Assembly: GCF_900104215.1 (NCBI RefSeq) | Contig: NZ_FMXO01000022.1 | Span: 1 to 64,000, forward strand | Direction: 5' to 3' | Origin: Desulfonatronum thiosulfatophilum | GTDB lineage: Bacteria; Desulfobacterota; Desulfovibrionia; Desulfovibrionales; Desulfonatronaceae | Length of the DNA stretch: 64,000 bases | In this document: positions 34,401-44,054 of the stretch, piece by piece | How positions within the stretch are numbered: the stretch's first letter is position 1 | How the letters are laid out: every line of letters begins with the position of its first letter | Program-made: the position numbers and the translations under genes | The notes under the pieces: model-generated | What the model saw: only the letters and a program-made list of their open reading frames with translations | Databases searched by the model: none | What the model was told of the DNA's origin: nothing

Positions 34401-36498
34401 CAAGGGCAGGTTCACCAAGGCGGACTACGAGGGGCTGTCCGTCTTCTACAAGCAGAAGATCGCCCAGGTGCACATCATGGGCCGCTTCGCCGAACTGGGG
34501 GCGGTCTTCGACGGCATCGGCGCGGCCCTGCGGTTCGTGCGCGACTACTTCCAGAAAAGCAGTCAGGCCTTTTTGGAAACGCACCTCAAGGACAGAAAGG
34601 GGATTCTCGAACTGCCCGTGTCCAAGGAGCAGCATGCGGCGATCCTCAACACGCTGAATCCAGTTCAGACCAAGATCGTCCAGGCGCCTGCGGACAGGAA
34701 CATGCTGGTGGTGGCCGGACCGGGCTCGGGCAAGACGCGGATCATCGTGCATCGCATTGCCTATCTGCTCAAGGTCCTCCGGGTCCGGCCCGGCAAGATA
34801 TTGGCCGTGGCCTTCAACCGTAATGCCGTGGTCGAGCTGCGCAGGCGGCTCAAGGAACTCCTCGGCAGAAGCGCCGCCGCGATCCGGGTGCACACCTACC
34901 ACAGCCTGGCCATGGCCATTACCGGACGGTCCCTGGTCGGCAGCCGGGGGGACGAGACGGTCTTTACGTCCATCCTGCGGGAAGCGGTGGAGCATCTGGC
35001 CCGGAACCGGGACATGGATTCGGAATCCGCCTTGGACTGGCGGGAGCGGATCATGGGCCTGGAGCACATCCTGGTGGACGAGTACCAGGACATCGACGAG
35101 CTGGAATACGAATTTCTCTCGCTGCTGGCAGGCCGCGGCGAAGCCGATCAATCCCGGCGGCCCTCGCTGCTGGCCGTGGGCGACGCGGACCAGAACATCT
35201 ACGCCTTCAAGGGCTCCAACGTCCGGTTCATTCACCGCTTTGCCGCTGAATACGAAACCGAACCGATCTACATGGTCGCCAACTACCGCTCCCGAGCCCC
35301 GATCATCCATGCGGCCAACGGCCTGATCCGCAACAACCGGGACCGCATGGACGCTCCTGCCGTGCAGCCGGTGCGCCACGACAAGGCAGATCCGGTGAGC
35401 ATCCTGCAAACCCCCTCCATGCCCACGATGCTCAAGGCCGCCCTGGAACAGGCTCACCGGCTGGTCGCCCGGGAGGGGCTGTCCCCGGGCGACGTCTGCA
35501 TCCTGTGCCGGACGAACCAGGAGGTCTTCGCGATCACCCGGCTGGCCAGACGGGCCGGCATCGAGGTCTTTCCGGTCCGGCGCAGAAAGATTCCCTTCCC
35601 GGCGATCCGGGAGGTCCGTGAGATCCTCGAGCTTCTGCAACGCTGCGGCAGATCCATGTGCACCGGCCGGGAAGTCCGCGAACTCGTGGAGGATCTTGTT
35701 GCCGAGACCACGGTGCGCAACACGCTCTGGCTGGACCACCTGCTGGTCATGGCCCGGGACTACCAGGAAGAAAGCGGTTCCGTCCGCCGACCGCTCAGGG
35801 ATTTCTGCGAATACGTCTGGGATGTCTCGCGGGATCTGGGCCGATTCGAGAGGGCCAATGCCCAGGGCATCGGCATCGCCACCATGCACGGCGCCAAGGG
35901 GCTGGAATTTCCGGCAGTCCTGCTAATCGGCCATCCCCGTCTGGAATCGAACATGGAGGAAGCCCGACGGCTCTACTACGTAGGCATGACCCGGGCCAGG
36001 GACCGGCTCTTTCTGTGCTGCGCGGGCAGGCATCCCTTCGTGGAGGAAGTCAGAAACGCCGCCCCGGAGTGGGCGTCAATGCAGGAACCCGTGATAACCC
36101 TTACTCCGGACGAGGAGCGGGAGACCCGGGCCGAGCTGTGGGAGATGCAACTTGACGAGATCCATCTTTCATTTCCGGCCTCGAAGACCGGACATCCGGG
36201 GACTCCGACCGCCATTGAAGCCTTGCAAACCGAATCAGGCGAACTCATGTTCAAGTCTGGGGGAAAGGGTTTTCAGGTCATCTCGAACGGAATTCCGGTC
36301 TGCGCCCTTTCCGCAATGGGATGCAGAAAATACAAAACGTTTCAAGACCGCGGCCTGCGCGTGGAACTGATCGTCCACCTTGCCTCCATCCACCGAACCC
36401 CTTCGGAGCAGGATCAGACCGGAGGCTGGGTTGATCCGGAACGGTTCCCGTTCTGGCATGTGCCGCTGTTTCAGGTGATTTGGAAGAACGAAGAGTAA
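31405..36498 (+). CDS. DEDD exonuclease - RecQ helicase - UvrD helicase fusion
   Basis: 1697 residues. Region 1 (1-150) is a DEDD-type exonuclease: Asp14 and Glu16 in VIDLEIHPE, Asp72 in GHNILGHDLPW, Asp126 in NDPVQD. Region 2 (about 290-640) is a RecQ helicase: GAGKS Lys317, DEAH 415-418, CFTATAKPD, then FGMGVDKSDVRAVIH and QEAGRAGRDRQ. Region 3 (about 1085-1560) is a UvrD/Rep helicase: GPGSGKT Lys1110, VDEYQD (Asp1225), VGDADQNIYAFKG, NYRSR, MHGAKGLEFP, YVGMTRARDRL. Each catalytic set looks intact. It could unwind and digest DNA in a single chain. It lies directly after the type I island, suggesting a defence or repair role. Confidence 0.9.
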   Translation: MTLDEYLRNGVVIDLEIHPEENRLLKIGVVDLRDRKTRHYQGRIHAGDSLAAIDSLFSNGSFLLGHNILGHDLPWLREHFPATGVLELPPLDTLHLSPLAFPRNPYHHLVKDYKLVKVAVNDPVQDCLQAERVFHDEIEAFRRLPPEQLLFYGSVLARSYPASGFGEFLSILAGRPLPDRQGNENYWNGRVAELACATAGGSVFRDLWEMPEQSCCLGYILAWLEVAGGNSVLPAWVWKNHAAIPAMLRSLRETPCTDPGCKYCRNAFDSKIQLQRYFGYDDYLPVKGEDPPLQKLVVETLIRGHDCLAVLPTGAGKSLCYQLPGLMKAEQRKTLTIIISPLQSLMKDQVDGLTRKGILNGCTINSTLTLIERAKTLESIRLGDRDLVWIAPEQLRNAGVKETLRSREVGMVIMDEAHCFSKWGHDFRPDYLALASFLKDIAPEPQSTGTPRPEPQIACFTATAKPDVRDEILRYFVEEMGRELVLFEGGHERPNLRFDVIPCTEAEKLPRIDAILNDVLPQEGPGGAIVFVATRRKAEELASGLKEMGWEVDYYHAGRTPEDRAAVQEQFLAGQLRVITATNAFGMGVDKSDVRAVIHASTPGSLENYLQEAGRAGRDRQPAMCCLLYDPEDLNTQFELCCASEVTDKDFKSLYGGLKSLAAFRQNPTLVMTSGELLASEEFAAYEFDILDANDSMRDTKVRIALSWLERGGKVRRGDNKTLTIQGRLLTQTREQALSVMAPLKLSRSERELWLGLLDILMQAGPKDSLNTDYLSERLGTQPIRILNALSAMRQVRILNHDLNMTAFVRKGIADDSETRLDRYSSLEEHLLKLMEEDEPDAKAGGTYNLPLRHVCQRLKDQGLGDATPAQLLRVMELLMDEKLLRINQLSNATYQVHLRREWREVRDAVSQRNQVTRVLLRFLLDKIPAGVKGKNLLVSFCTGEMEETLKTNLVTGLMTDLPKRCKEGLFALHHARAICLQNGLSIIRPAMTITVLDAKGRFTKADYEGLSVFYKQKIAQVHIMGRFAELGAVFDGIGAALRFVRDYFQKSSQAFLETHLKDRKGILELPVSKEQHAAILNTLNPVQTKIVQAPADRNMLVVAGPGSGKTRIIVHRIAYLLKVLRVRPGKILAVAFNRNAVVELRRRLKELLGRSAAAIRVHTYHSLAMAITGRSLVGSRGDETVFTSILREAVEHLARNRDMDSESALDWRERIMGLEHILVDEYQDIDELEYEFLSLLAGRGEADQSRRPSLLAVGDADQNIYAFKGSNVRFIHRFAAEYETEPIYMVANYRSRAPIIHAANGLIRNNRDRMDAPAVQPVRHDKADPVSILQTPSMPTMLKAALEQAHRLVAREGLSPGDVCILCRTNQEVFAITRLARRAGIEVFPVRRRKIPFPAIREVREILELLQRCGRSMCTGREVRELVEDLVAETTVRNTLWLDHLLVMARDYQEESGSVRRPLRDFCEYVWDVSRDLGRFERANAQGIGIATMHGAKGLEFPAVLLIGHPRLESNMEEARRLYYVGMTRARDRLFLCCAGRHPFVEEVRNAAPEWASMQEPVITLTPDEERETRAELWEMQLDEIHLSFPASKTGHPGTPTAIEALQTESGELMFKSGGKGFQVISNGIPVCALSAMGCRKYKTFQDRGLRVELIVHLASIHRTPSEQDQTGGWVDPERFPFWHVPLFQVIWKNEE

Positions 36499-36632
36499 AT
36501 GCTCACGATGTCAGATGGAGAAATCATGCATATTGCGAAGAAGTAAATGAATTACAAGAGACACAAAACAAGCGTATTATGTCTCGACGGATTGTTGCGG
36601 AGGAATTTAATATTACGGAGGATTCAGAAGAC

Positions 36633-36674
36633 GTTCTGTATCAGGCTCCCGAAAAAAGAAGCCTGATACAGAAC
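36633..36674. other. Perfect 15-bp stem-loop
   Basis: GTTCTGTATCAGGCT (36633-36647) pairs perfectly with AGCCTGATACAGAAC (36660-36674) around a 12-base purine-rich loop. It follows the helicase gene by 135 bases but has no T run after it. It could be a processing or protective hairpin, or the joined ends of a deleted element. Confidence 0.65.
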
Positions 36675-36703
36675 GAAGATAGATCAGCAAAAATAAATGC
36701 CTT

Positions 36704-36829
36704 ACAGGCTGTTGAAAAATCCCCGCTAGCTGCGTTGCTGCAAAAAAGTTTAAGCCCTCACGTGTAAATAAATACGCTTAGGCTTAAACTTTTATTTCGC
36801 CCTGCCATCGAAGTTTTTGAACAGCCTGT
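36704..36829. repeat. Palindromic MITE-like element
   Basis: A 126-base element bounded by ACAGGCTGTTGAAAAA and TTTTTGAACAGCCTGT (one mismatch), with an inner AAGTTTAAGCC/GGCTTAAACTT stem. It has the structure of a small non-autonomous element and resembles a CAGGCTGTT-ended intergenic repeat I know from other proteobacteria. Short frames through it are not genes. Confidence 0.7.
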
Positions 36830-36867
36830 GAATCTGGCTTTTTTCAACACGCGGGCATGGAATGGAT

Positions 36868-37287
36868 TTAATTAGCCTTGCCTGGCTTCGCTCCCTTTTT
36901 CTTCCATAGCTCCATCTCTTGCATCTTTTTCCGGCGGGCCTTGGACAGAGATTTGGCGATAAGTGACGTTTTCTTCTTGTATCCGTGCTTTTCACGGTAC
37001 TCGTCGGCAGTCAGATCATGGGTTGCCAGGTGCTTTTTGGTCAGAACCTTGAAGGTTTTTCCACACTCCATGCAGGTGATGGATTTTTCCTTGATTGCCT
37101 TCTTCGGATCGCCATGTGTTTCGGTAGCTGACTCGACGGCGGGTCCAGCGCAAGGGGTGCCGTCAGCAACGCTTCGCAAACTCGCTGCGATTTTTACGAC
37201 CATAGACGTCATTTCTTCTTCAGTCATGGCGCGGATACCGGCCTGTGCTTTCACTATCTCCAGCGCCTGCTTTAAAAATTCATCCAT
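36868..37287 (-). CDS. Ros/MucR-type zinc-finger transcription regulator
   Basis: 139 residues. The zinc finger is CMECGKTFKVLTKKHLATH (Cys2-His2 of the prokaryotic Ros type), followed by DLTADEYREKHGYKK and a Lys-rich tail. The N-terminus, LEIVKAQAGIRAMT, matches MucR oligomerisation regions. These proteins bind AT-rich DNA and silence surface and horizontally gained genes. It has no operon partner in the same direction. Confidence 0.88.
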   Translation of the reverse strand: MDEFLKQALEIVKAQAGIRAMTEEEMTSMVVKIAASLRSVADGTPCAGPAVESATETHGDPKKAIKEKSITCMECGKTFKVLTKKHLATHDLTADEYREKHGYKKKTSLIAKSLSKARRKKMQEMELWKKKGAKPGKAN

Positions 37288-37490
37288 TACGATCTCCTGT
37301 TTTATATGTGCTGATGCGTTTCATTGCTGGGTTGTATAAAAATATAGAACACATCCAAAGGCAAAGTCGTATTTAGCAGGATGTACACGCTTGTCAAGCA
37401 CATGCTTTTAATACCATTAATCAATTTGAACGTATCTATTCATTTGATCTGTGCGGAGACATTGCGATCTTCAACTCTCCTGTTGACGCG

Positions 37491-38945
37491 TCATTTTGCA
37501 CTAAAGGCCAAAGTACCAGCCAGTTTCCCCAAGACCTGGATGCCTTTTTCAAGGTCCTGGGAAACAGCATGACCGCAATTTAACCGGATGTAGTTGGCAA
37601 ACTTATCTTGGCTGGAAAAAACCACTCCCGGGGCCACTCCAATACCCTGTTCCAGAGCACGGTAAAAATAATCCACCGAATCGACCTTTGCATCCAGTTC
37701 CAGCCAGAGCACCGCACCGCCCAGAGGGTGCGTAACCTTCGTATCTTCAGGAAAATATCTGGATACCAGATACTGCATGTGCCGCATCTGCTCCTCGATG
37801 CCTGCACGCAACTGCTTGAGGTGGCGCCGGTACAGGCCCGCGCGAAGATACTCGGCCACGGCCATCTGCGTTGGAGTGGCCGTACAAATATTGGTCGTGG
37901 CCTTGACATGGAATATTTTGTTGAAAAATCTTCCCGGCATGATCCAGCCCACCCTGTATCCTGGAGCCAGAGTCTTGGAAAAAGATGAGCACTGAATAAC
38001 CAGCCCCTTTCGGTCAAACGTACGGAAACTCAGGGGCCGCAGAGGCCCAAAATGAATGTCCGCATAGACTTCGTCCTCGATCAGCGGGATGTTCTTTTCG
38101 GCCAGCGCCGCGACAATGTCCCGCTTGGCCTCGTCCGGCGTGAGCGAACCATCCGGATTGTTGAAGTTCGGATTAAAAATGCAGACCTTGACATCGTTCA
38201 TGGACACTGCTCGACGCACATCGTCCGGATTGATCCCGGACTCGGGGCAGGAGGAGATTTCCACAGCCCTGAGTCCGAGATTCTCCAGCAGATGCAGAAA
38301 ACAATAATACGCCGGGACGGTGATCAGCACGATGTCTCCCGGCCTGGTCAGCGCCCGCAGGGCGATATTCAAAGCCTCCTGACACCCTGAGGTGATGATG
38401 ATTTCCTCAGGGCTGGCCGTAACTCCCTCCTCGATCACATGCATGGCAATCTGGCGGCGCAGTTCGAAATTGCCTTCAATGGATTCATACTGAGCAGCAG
38501 CCAGAGGCGTTTCCCGGATCACGGTTGTCAACATCCGGTTAAGCGCCTTGATGGGCAGCAGTTCCTGACCAATGGTGGCTACGCCGAAGGGCAGAATATC
38601 TTTCCTCCCCACGCCCTTGAGCACCGTGCGGATCAGTTCGCCCCGGGTCGCTTTGGTGGGGACCAGTGGTTCGGAGTGCTGACGGCACGGCGGTTCCGGC
38701 ATCTTGCGAAACGTCGAGCGAACGTAAAAGCCGGACCGGGGTCGGGCTTCAACCACCCCCTTGCGTTCCAGTTCAAGATAGGCCTGATTCACGGTGGCCA
38801 GACCGACATGCAACCGGCTGCTGAGCTTGCGCAAGGAAGGCAGCTTGTCTCCTGGATTCAGCGTGCCGTCATGAATCTGTTCCATTATCTGCTTTTCGAC
38901 AACAACATATCGAAATCCATCTGCATTTTCTATCAACTCGACCAT
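37491..38945 (-). CDS. MocR-family PLP-dependent regulator (GntR/aminotransferase)
   Basis: 484 residues: an N-terminal GntR winged helix (about 10-75, KLPSLRKLSSRLHVGLATVNQ) and a fold-type I aminotransferase domain with SFSKTLAPGYRVGWI (Lys324, the PLP Schiff base) and YADIHFGPLRP. ATG 38945 has GGGAGAGGG upstream. It is divergent from the DUF2917-like gene, with a palindrome between them, so it probably controls that gene or itself. Typical targets are vitamin B6 or amino acid genes, but the neighbour is neither. Confidence 0.92.
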   Translation of the reverse strand: MVELIENADGFRYVVVEKQIMEQIHDGTLNPGDKLPSLRKLSSRLHVGLATVNQAYLELERKGVVEARPRSGFYVRSTFRKMPEPPCRQHSEPLVPTKATRGELIRTVLKGVGRKDILPFGVATIGQELLPIKALNRMLTTVIRETPLAAAQYESIEGNFELRRQIAMHVIEEGVTASPEEIIITSGCQEALNIALRALTRPGDIVLITVPAYYCFLHLLENLGLRAVEISSCPESGINPDDVRRAVSMNDVKVCIFNPNFNNPDGSLTPDEAKRDIVAALAEKNIPLIEDEVYADIHFGPLRPLSFRTFDRKGLVIQCSSFSKTLAPGYRVGWIMPGRFFNKIFHVKATTNICTATPTQMAVAEYLRAGLYRRHLKQLRAGIEEQMRHMQYLVSRYFPEDTKVTHPLGGAVLWLELDAKVDSVDYFYRALEQGIGVAPGVVFSSQDKFANYIRLNCGHAVSQDLEKGIQVLGKLAGTLAFSAK

Positions 38946-38992
38946 CGCGCCCTCTCCCAAAGCCAAACTGTTATGGTTGTTTTTTTACTTTT

Positions 38993-39013
38993 CTGTATCT
39001 GTTCAGGATACAG
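38993..39013. promoter_or_regulatory. Candidate MocR operator
   Basis: CTGTATC (38993-38999) and GATACAG (39007-39013) form a perfect palindrome with a seven-base centre in the 147-base divergent region. The position between the regulator and its neighbour supports an operator; the exact site used is unproven. Confidence 0.55.
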
Positions 39014-39092
39014 ATTTTCGGGTCTATCTTGTCTGCACGAGGAAGGTCAAGAACGCAGTAGGAGTTACATTCATCATCCGAAAGGAGACGGC

Positions 39093-39461
39093 ATGCACAC
39101 CGGCAGATGTGTGGAAGGGATCGGTGAAGGACGGACAGGTCGCGGTATGACCGGCGCGATTGGGAAGTTGATGAACATCCTGGGCGGAAAAGTGCGCTTT
39201 TTGCGTCAATCATTTTTCGCCGCTAGATCCGTGGAGCTTTTCCTGGAACACAAGGAGATCGCCGTGATCAGCGGACGCAGGCAGGTTCACGTGAAATGCC
39301 TGGAAGGTCGAGGATGGGTAGCCGCGGAGGGAGACTACACGGATTATGAACTGGGCCCGGGCGGCGAAGCCACCGTGGGCGGAACGGGGAAAGTCACCGT
39401 CACCGGTTACGGCTGCGCCGCCAAATTCGTGATCACAAGCGCATCCTCTTTTTGGCGATGA
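39093..39461 (+). CDS. DUF2917-like small protein
   Basis: 122 residues from ATG 39093 (AAGGAG five to six bases upstream; upstream in-frame codons lack support). The core runs ELFLEHKEIAVISGRRQVHV, then CLEGRGWVAAEGDYTDYELGPGGEA, which fits the cupin-like DUF2917 pattern of Trp plus GDxxDxxL. Function unknown. It is divergent from MocR, and its stop directly abuts the RND gene stop on the other strand. Confidence 0.7.
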   Translation: MHTGRCVEGIGEGRTGRGMTGAIGKLMNILGGKVRFLRQSFFAARSVELFLEHKEIAVISGRRQVHVKCLEGRGWVAAEGDYTDYELGPGGEATVGGTGKVTVTGYGCAAKFVITSASSFWR

Positions 39462-42400
39462 TCACGCGGGCGCGGCGCTCTGCTCGGTCTGACGCGTCGC
39501 GCCGCGGACCCTGTAGAACAGGGTGTAGATCACCGGAATGACCACCAGGGTGATCAGGGAGGAGCTGATCAATCCGCCGATGACCACTCTGGCCATGGGG
39601 GCCTGGGCGTCGGCTCCTTCACCCCAGCCCAGGGCCAGGGGCGTCAACGCAAAGGCCGTGGTCAGGGATGTCATCAATATCGGACGCAGTCTGCGCCGCC
39701 CGGCTTCCAGTACGGCATCCATGGCAGCCATCCCCTGGTTTCGTCGCAGATGCGAGGACTGGTCCACGATCAGAATGGCGTTGTTGACCACAATGCCGCC
39801 AAGCATGATGCAGCCGATAAAACTCTGCACATTGAAGGTCGTACCGGTAGCCAGCAGGATCAACACCACGCCGATGGCGGCCAGCGGCACGGCGAACATG
39901 ACCACCAGCGGATCAAGCAGGGACTCGTACAGGCAGGCCATGACCATGTAGACCAGGAGCAGGGCCAGGATCAGCGCCAGGGCCAGTTCGCTGAACGCCT
40001 CGCGCTGCTCTTCGTAATCGCCGGCAAAAACGATTTCATAGTCCCGGGGCACGGGAATCTCCCGCAAATGCTCTCGCAAATCAGCCACCACCGACCCCAG
40101 ATCCCGTCCGCTGATGGCCGCGGAAATCGAAGCGATCCGTTGCTGATCCTTGCGATCGATCTGGGTGGGACCGCGACCGCTTTCAACTACGACCACGTTG
40201 CGCAACAGGACCTGCTCGCCGGCATCATTGGTCAGGGTCATGTCCAGAATGTCTTCAATGCTCATGCGCTCGGCTTCCGCCAGCTTGACCAGGATGCGGT
40301 ATTCATATCCTCCTTCGCGGTAGTTCGCGGCCCGAGTTCCGGCAATAGCCGTCTCGAGGGTCCGCGCGATGCGCGTGGCGGACAAGCCCAGATCCGCGGC
40401 CCTGTTTCGATCGATACGTACAAGTTCCTGACGCGCTCCGGCCTCGCGACTGACCCGCACATCCGTGATCCCGTCCACTCTCTCCATTCGGGCGGAGACT
40501 TCCGCGGCCAGGGCATCCAGGCGCTGCAGGTCCCAACCCCGCACTTCCACGGCCAAGGTGTCTCCGTCTCCGGCGCCCATGCGAAAAATGAACAATCCCT
40601 GACCGGCCCGGGTGCGGACCACCGTACCTGGTATGCCGGTCAAAGCCGGACGCAGGTCGGCCGCGATCTGTTCACTGCTGCGGGTGCGTTGCGCGGCGGG
40701 AACCAGGGCCACGCGAATCTCTCCACGGGCTCCCCCTCCGGCTCTCCAGCCCGAAGCGCCTACGTTCACGACCATGTTCTCAGCCTCCGGAACCATCTCT
40801 TGCACCATCCGCTCAATCCGGCGCATCTGGGCATCCACGACATCCAGGCGGGTTCCCACCTCCATTTCCACGTTGACTCGCACTTCGCCCTCGTCCGCGC
40901 TGGGCATGAATTCCGTTCCGACTCGCGGAATCAGAGACAATGCGCCGCCAAACAAGACCACGACCAGGGCAAGAACCAGCAAGCGGTGACGTAGAGCCCC
41001 TTTGAGCAGCCCCAGGTATGCCTTCTCCAGGGCATGGAACATCCGACCGCTGACGACGAAAGCGCGATTCAAAAAGCCGTAACCATCCGGAGCGGCTGTT
41101 GCGGCAACCGGCTTCAACAGGCGCGCCGACAGCATGGGCACCACGGTCAGGGCTACCAGCAGGGAGCAGATCAGGGCAAAGGCGACCACATATGCCAGTT
41201 GCCGGAACATGACCCCGGCAACGCCTTCCAGAAAGACCATGGGCAGAAAAATGACCAGGGTCGTGATGGTGCTGGCCGTGACCGCGGCGGAAACCTCTTC
41301 GGTGCCCTGCACCGCGATCGCCCTGCCCTCCCCTCCTTTTTCCCGGAGCCGGTAAATGTTTTCCAGGACCACGATGGCGTTGTCCACCATCATTCCCACA
41401 CCCAGGGCCAACCCGCCCAGGGTCATCAGGTTCAACGTGAATCCGCCGAAATAAATCAGGGTGAACGTGGCGATGATGGAGATGGGAATACCCATGGCGA
41501 TGACCAACGTACTTCGGATGTTGCGCAGAAAAAAGAGCAGAACGAAAATGGCCAGCGTGCCGCCGAAGAGGATGGAACGACCGACGTTGTTGATGGACTG
41601 CTGGATGTATTTGGACGTGTCGATAATCGGCGTGATCTGAATCTGTGGGACGTCCGCGTGGATGCGGTCCAGTTCTCGAAGCACGGCCTGCGCGACCTGA
41701 ACCGTGTTCGTTCCGGCCTGTTTGCGCACTGCCAGACGCACGCCCGGCTCGCCATTGATGCGGATGATTCTGGTCTGGCGCTGATGCCCGTCCAGCACGT
41801 CCGCCACCTGGGCCAAATAGATGGGCGCGCCGTCCCGGACAGCGATCACGACGGAGCGAATCTCCTGGATGCTGCTGAACTCTCCGGGCGTGCGCAGGGT
41901 GACCTCGAACTGATTCTGCTCGATGGTTCCGGCAGGGACATTGATGTTGGCCTCCCGGATGGCCTGGACGATCTGCTCCAGGGAAAATCCCAGGGCCCGA
42001 ACCCGGTCCGGATGCACGTTGACCTGGATTTCCCTCTCCAATCCGCCCCAGATGTCCACCGCGGCCACTCCGGGAATCCGTTCGATGCGCTGCTTGATCT
42101 GGTTGTCGATCACCAGGCGCATTTCCACCGGATCAAGGCGGCTGGAGGCCCCCATGATCAGTATCGGGAACTGCGCCGCATCGAATTTGCGCAATTGCGG
42201 TCGATCAGCATTATCCGGCAGACGTCCGGTTATCCGGTCCAGCCGGTCCCGGATGTCGTTGGACGCGGCATCCAGATCCGTTCCCCAGGAAAAGGAAACC
42301 CTTACGGAACTCTGGCCTTCGGAGGAAATGGAGGTGATCTCCTCGACCCCCGGAACCGCGGCCACGGCCTCTTCCACGATTCGAGTCACCAGCTCTTCCA

Positions 42401-42575
42401 TCTCCTCGGGGCTGGCGTTTTCGTAGTTCGTGGAAACGGTCAGGGTGGGATAGGTCAGCTCCGGCATCAAGTCGATGGGCAGCCGTGACAGGGAAACCCC
42501 GCCCAGGATCATCACGATCAGCACGATCATGATGGTAAATATCGGACGGGAAACGCTTTGTTTGGTAATCTGCAT
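39462..42575 (-). CDS. RND-family efflux permease (AcrB/HAE1 type)
   Basis: About 1037 residues, a full-length inner membrane permease: helix 1 then a periplasmic domain ([19 protein letters not shown]), [20 protein letters not shown] with the paired Asp/Asn of the proton relay, [19 protein letters not shown], and a second half with [18 protein letters not shown]. It exports drugs or lipophiles in proton exchange. ATG 42575 is chosen over TTG 42581. The MFP adaptor lies upstream on the same strand; no outer membrane TolC is in the window. Confidence 0.95.
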   Translation of the reverse strand: MQITKQSVSRPIFTIMIVLIVMILGGVSLSRLPIDLMPELTYPTLTVSTNYENASPEEMEELVTRIVEEAVAAVPGVEEITSISSEGQSSVRVSFSWGTDLDAASNDIRDRLDRITGRLPDNADRPQLRKFDAAQFPILIMGASSRLDPVEMRLVIDNQIKQRIERIPGVAAVDIWGGLEREIQVNVHPDRVRALGFSLEQIVQAIREANINVPAGTIEQNQFEVTLRTPGEFSSIQEIRSVVIAVRDGAPIYLAQVADVLDGHQRQTRIIRINGEPGVRLAVRKQAGTNTVQVAQAVLRELDRIHADVPQIQITPIIDTSKYIQQSINNVGRSILFGGTLAIFVLLFFLRNIRSTLVIAMGIPISIIATFTLIYFGGFTLNLMTLGGLALGVGMMVDNAIVVLENIYRLREKGGEGRAIAVQGTEEVSAAVTASTITTLVIFLPMVFLEGVAGVMFRQLAYVVAFALICSLLVALTVVPMLSARLLKPVAATAAPDGYGFLNRAFVVSGRMFHALEKAYLGLLKGALRHRLLVLALVVVLFGGALSLIPRVGTEFMPSADEGEVRVNVEMEVGTRLDVVDAQMRRIERMVQEMVPEAENMVVNVGASGWRAGGGARGEIRVALVPAAQRTRSSEQIAADLRPALTGIPGTVVRTRAGQGLFIFRMGAGDGDTLAVEVRGWDLQRLDALAAEVSARMERVDGITDVRVSREAGARQELVRIDRNRAADLGLSATRIARTLETAIAGTRAANYREGGYEYRILVKLAEAERMSIEDILDMTLTNDAGEQVLLRNVVVVESGRGPTQIDRKDQQRIASISAAISGRDLGSVVADLREHLREIPVPRDYEIVFAGDYEEQREAFSELALALILALLLVYMVMACLYESLLDPLVVMFAVPLAAIGVVLILLATGTTFNVQSFIGCIMLGGIVVNNAILIVDQSSHLRRNQGMAAMDAVLEAGRRRLRPILMTSLTTAFALTPLALGWGEGADAQAPMARVVIGGLISSSLITLVVIPVIYTLFYRVRGATRQTEQSAAPA

Positions 42576-42657
42576 GGGCAAGTACGATCAGTCTATTTTG
42601 AACAACAAGAAAATCTGGAAATGAAGCAGCTCGCGGGCGGAAATGCCCTGATCGACG

Positions 42658-43836
42658 TCAGTCTTCCACGACGCGGACAGATGAGCCGTCTTCCAAGAGA
42701 TGTTGGCCCAGAATCACGACCTCGCCGGACAAGTCCTCGGGCTCAAGAATCTGGGACACGCCATTTTCGGAAATGCCGACCCGGACCACAGTCAGGCGGA
42801 CCGTGGCGTCGTCTTCAACCGCAAAAAGCGCATGCTGGCCGTCCCTGCGCACCAACGCGACGGAAGGCACGACCACGGCTTCTTCCGCCCGATCCAGCTC
42901 AAGCTGGGCGCGCACGAACATTCCGGGCTTCATCAATCCCTCCGGGTTGAACAATTCCAGTTCGATCCGGGCCTGTCGGGAAGCTTCCCGAAAAACAGGG
43001 GCGATGCGGGCAACACGACCTTCAAATTGTTGCCCTGGAAACGCATCCACCGACACCTGAGCGGACTGTCCGACCTGAAGCCGGGCATAATCGCGTTCCG
43101 AAACATGAAAGACCGCACGCAGGGCGCTGATGTCCAGGACGCTGATCATCTGGGCGTTCGCGGTCAGGGTTGTTCCCTGATCCACGAAACGTTCCCCTAC
43201 GACTCGGGGGCGATCCTCGCCGTTTGCCGGCCATGTCGCCCGGATCTGGGTATAGCTCAGTCGCACCTCCGCGGCACGCAGCGCGGCCTGGCGCTGCTCG
43301 ATCTGCGCCTCGGCCACACGTTTTCGAGCCTGCTGGGCAAGCAATCTGGATTTGGAAAGTTCCAATTCGGCCAACGAGGCTACTCTCTGCTCCCGCAACG
43401 TCTCGATGCGCGCAAACTCCTTTTCCGCGATGTCCAGCTCGCTGCGCGCCTCTTCAAGATTCGCCCGGGCCACGGCCAGTTCCGCGCGGGCCTGCTCGAC
43501 CTGCTGCACGAATTCGGCATCCTCCAGTTGGGCCACCAGCTGATCACGCTGAACAAGGTCGCCCACATCGACGAACAATCGTTCCAGGCGACCGGAAATT
43601 TTCGGCGCCACCACGAATTGGGCCCAGGGAATGAGGGTGCCGGAAAAAGTGCGCATATCACGCACGGTAGCCTGGGTGACCGATGCGGTCTGCACGGCGA
43701 CCTGTTGACTACCAGGCTGTCTAGGGCCGCCTGGCGGCGCGGGAGCCGGCTGTATTGCCTGGTAGATCACCCAGCCTAGTCCGGCAATGATGATCAAGAC
43801 AATCGGCAGAACAACGCGCCGGGATTTCTGAGACAT
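42658..43836 (-). CDS. RND efflux periplasmic adaptor (MFP)
   Basis: 392 residues: an N-terminal anchor helix (about 10-28), a barrel-lipoyl part (VAPKISGRLERLFVDVGDLV), a long coiled hairpin (about 110-200, QARAELAVARANLEEARSE) and a beta-barrel/MP domain (GRVARIAPVFREASRQARIE). It links the RND pump at 39462 to an outer membrane channel. The gap between the two genes is 82 bases. Confidence 0.93.
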   Translation of the reverse strand: MSQKSRRVVLPIVLIIIAGLGWVIYQAIQPAPAPPGGPRQPGSQQVAVQTASVTQATVRDMRTFSGTLIPWAQFVVAPKISGRLERLFVDVGDLVQRDQLVAQLEDAEFVQQVEQARAELAVARANLEEARSELDIAEKEFARIETLREQRVASLAELELSKSRLLAQQARKRVAEAQIEQRQAALRAAEVRLSYTQIRATWPANGEDRPRVVGERFVDQGTTLTANAQMISVLDISALRAVFHVSERDYARLQVGQSAQVSVDAFPGQQFEGRVARIAPVFREASRQARIELELFNPEGLMKPGMFVRAQLELDRAEEAVVVPSVALVRRDGQHALFAVEDDATVRLTVVRVGISENGVSQILEPEDLSGEVVILGQHLLEDGSSVRVVED

Positions 43837-44054
43837 ATATTAAACTCCATGGTCAAGGAATATCAAACCACGGCTCAAGATAGCCATGGTTCAGGCAATA
43901 GCAAGCATCTCGTCACTGATGAGATGTAAGAAGCTGTTAATCAATAACGTAATGCGAGTCATCCGCTCCGGTTCGAAATTCCGCGGCGGAAAATAGTTGA
44001 TCACGACTGACGACTCTATCGCAGTCCGATTTGTCTTGATCTTATGTTTTGGGA

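Noticed and set aside
36480-36767. 95-residue frame after the fusion helicase
   Set aside because: It crosses the perfect stem-loop and the MITE-like element and overlaps the helicase end; composition is not convincing.
38439-39092. Long N-terminal extension of the DUF2917-like gene
   Set aside because: It runs antisense through the MocR gene and lacks any ribosome site; the good site is at 39082-39087.
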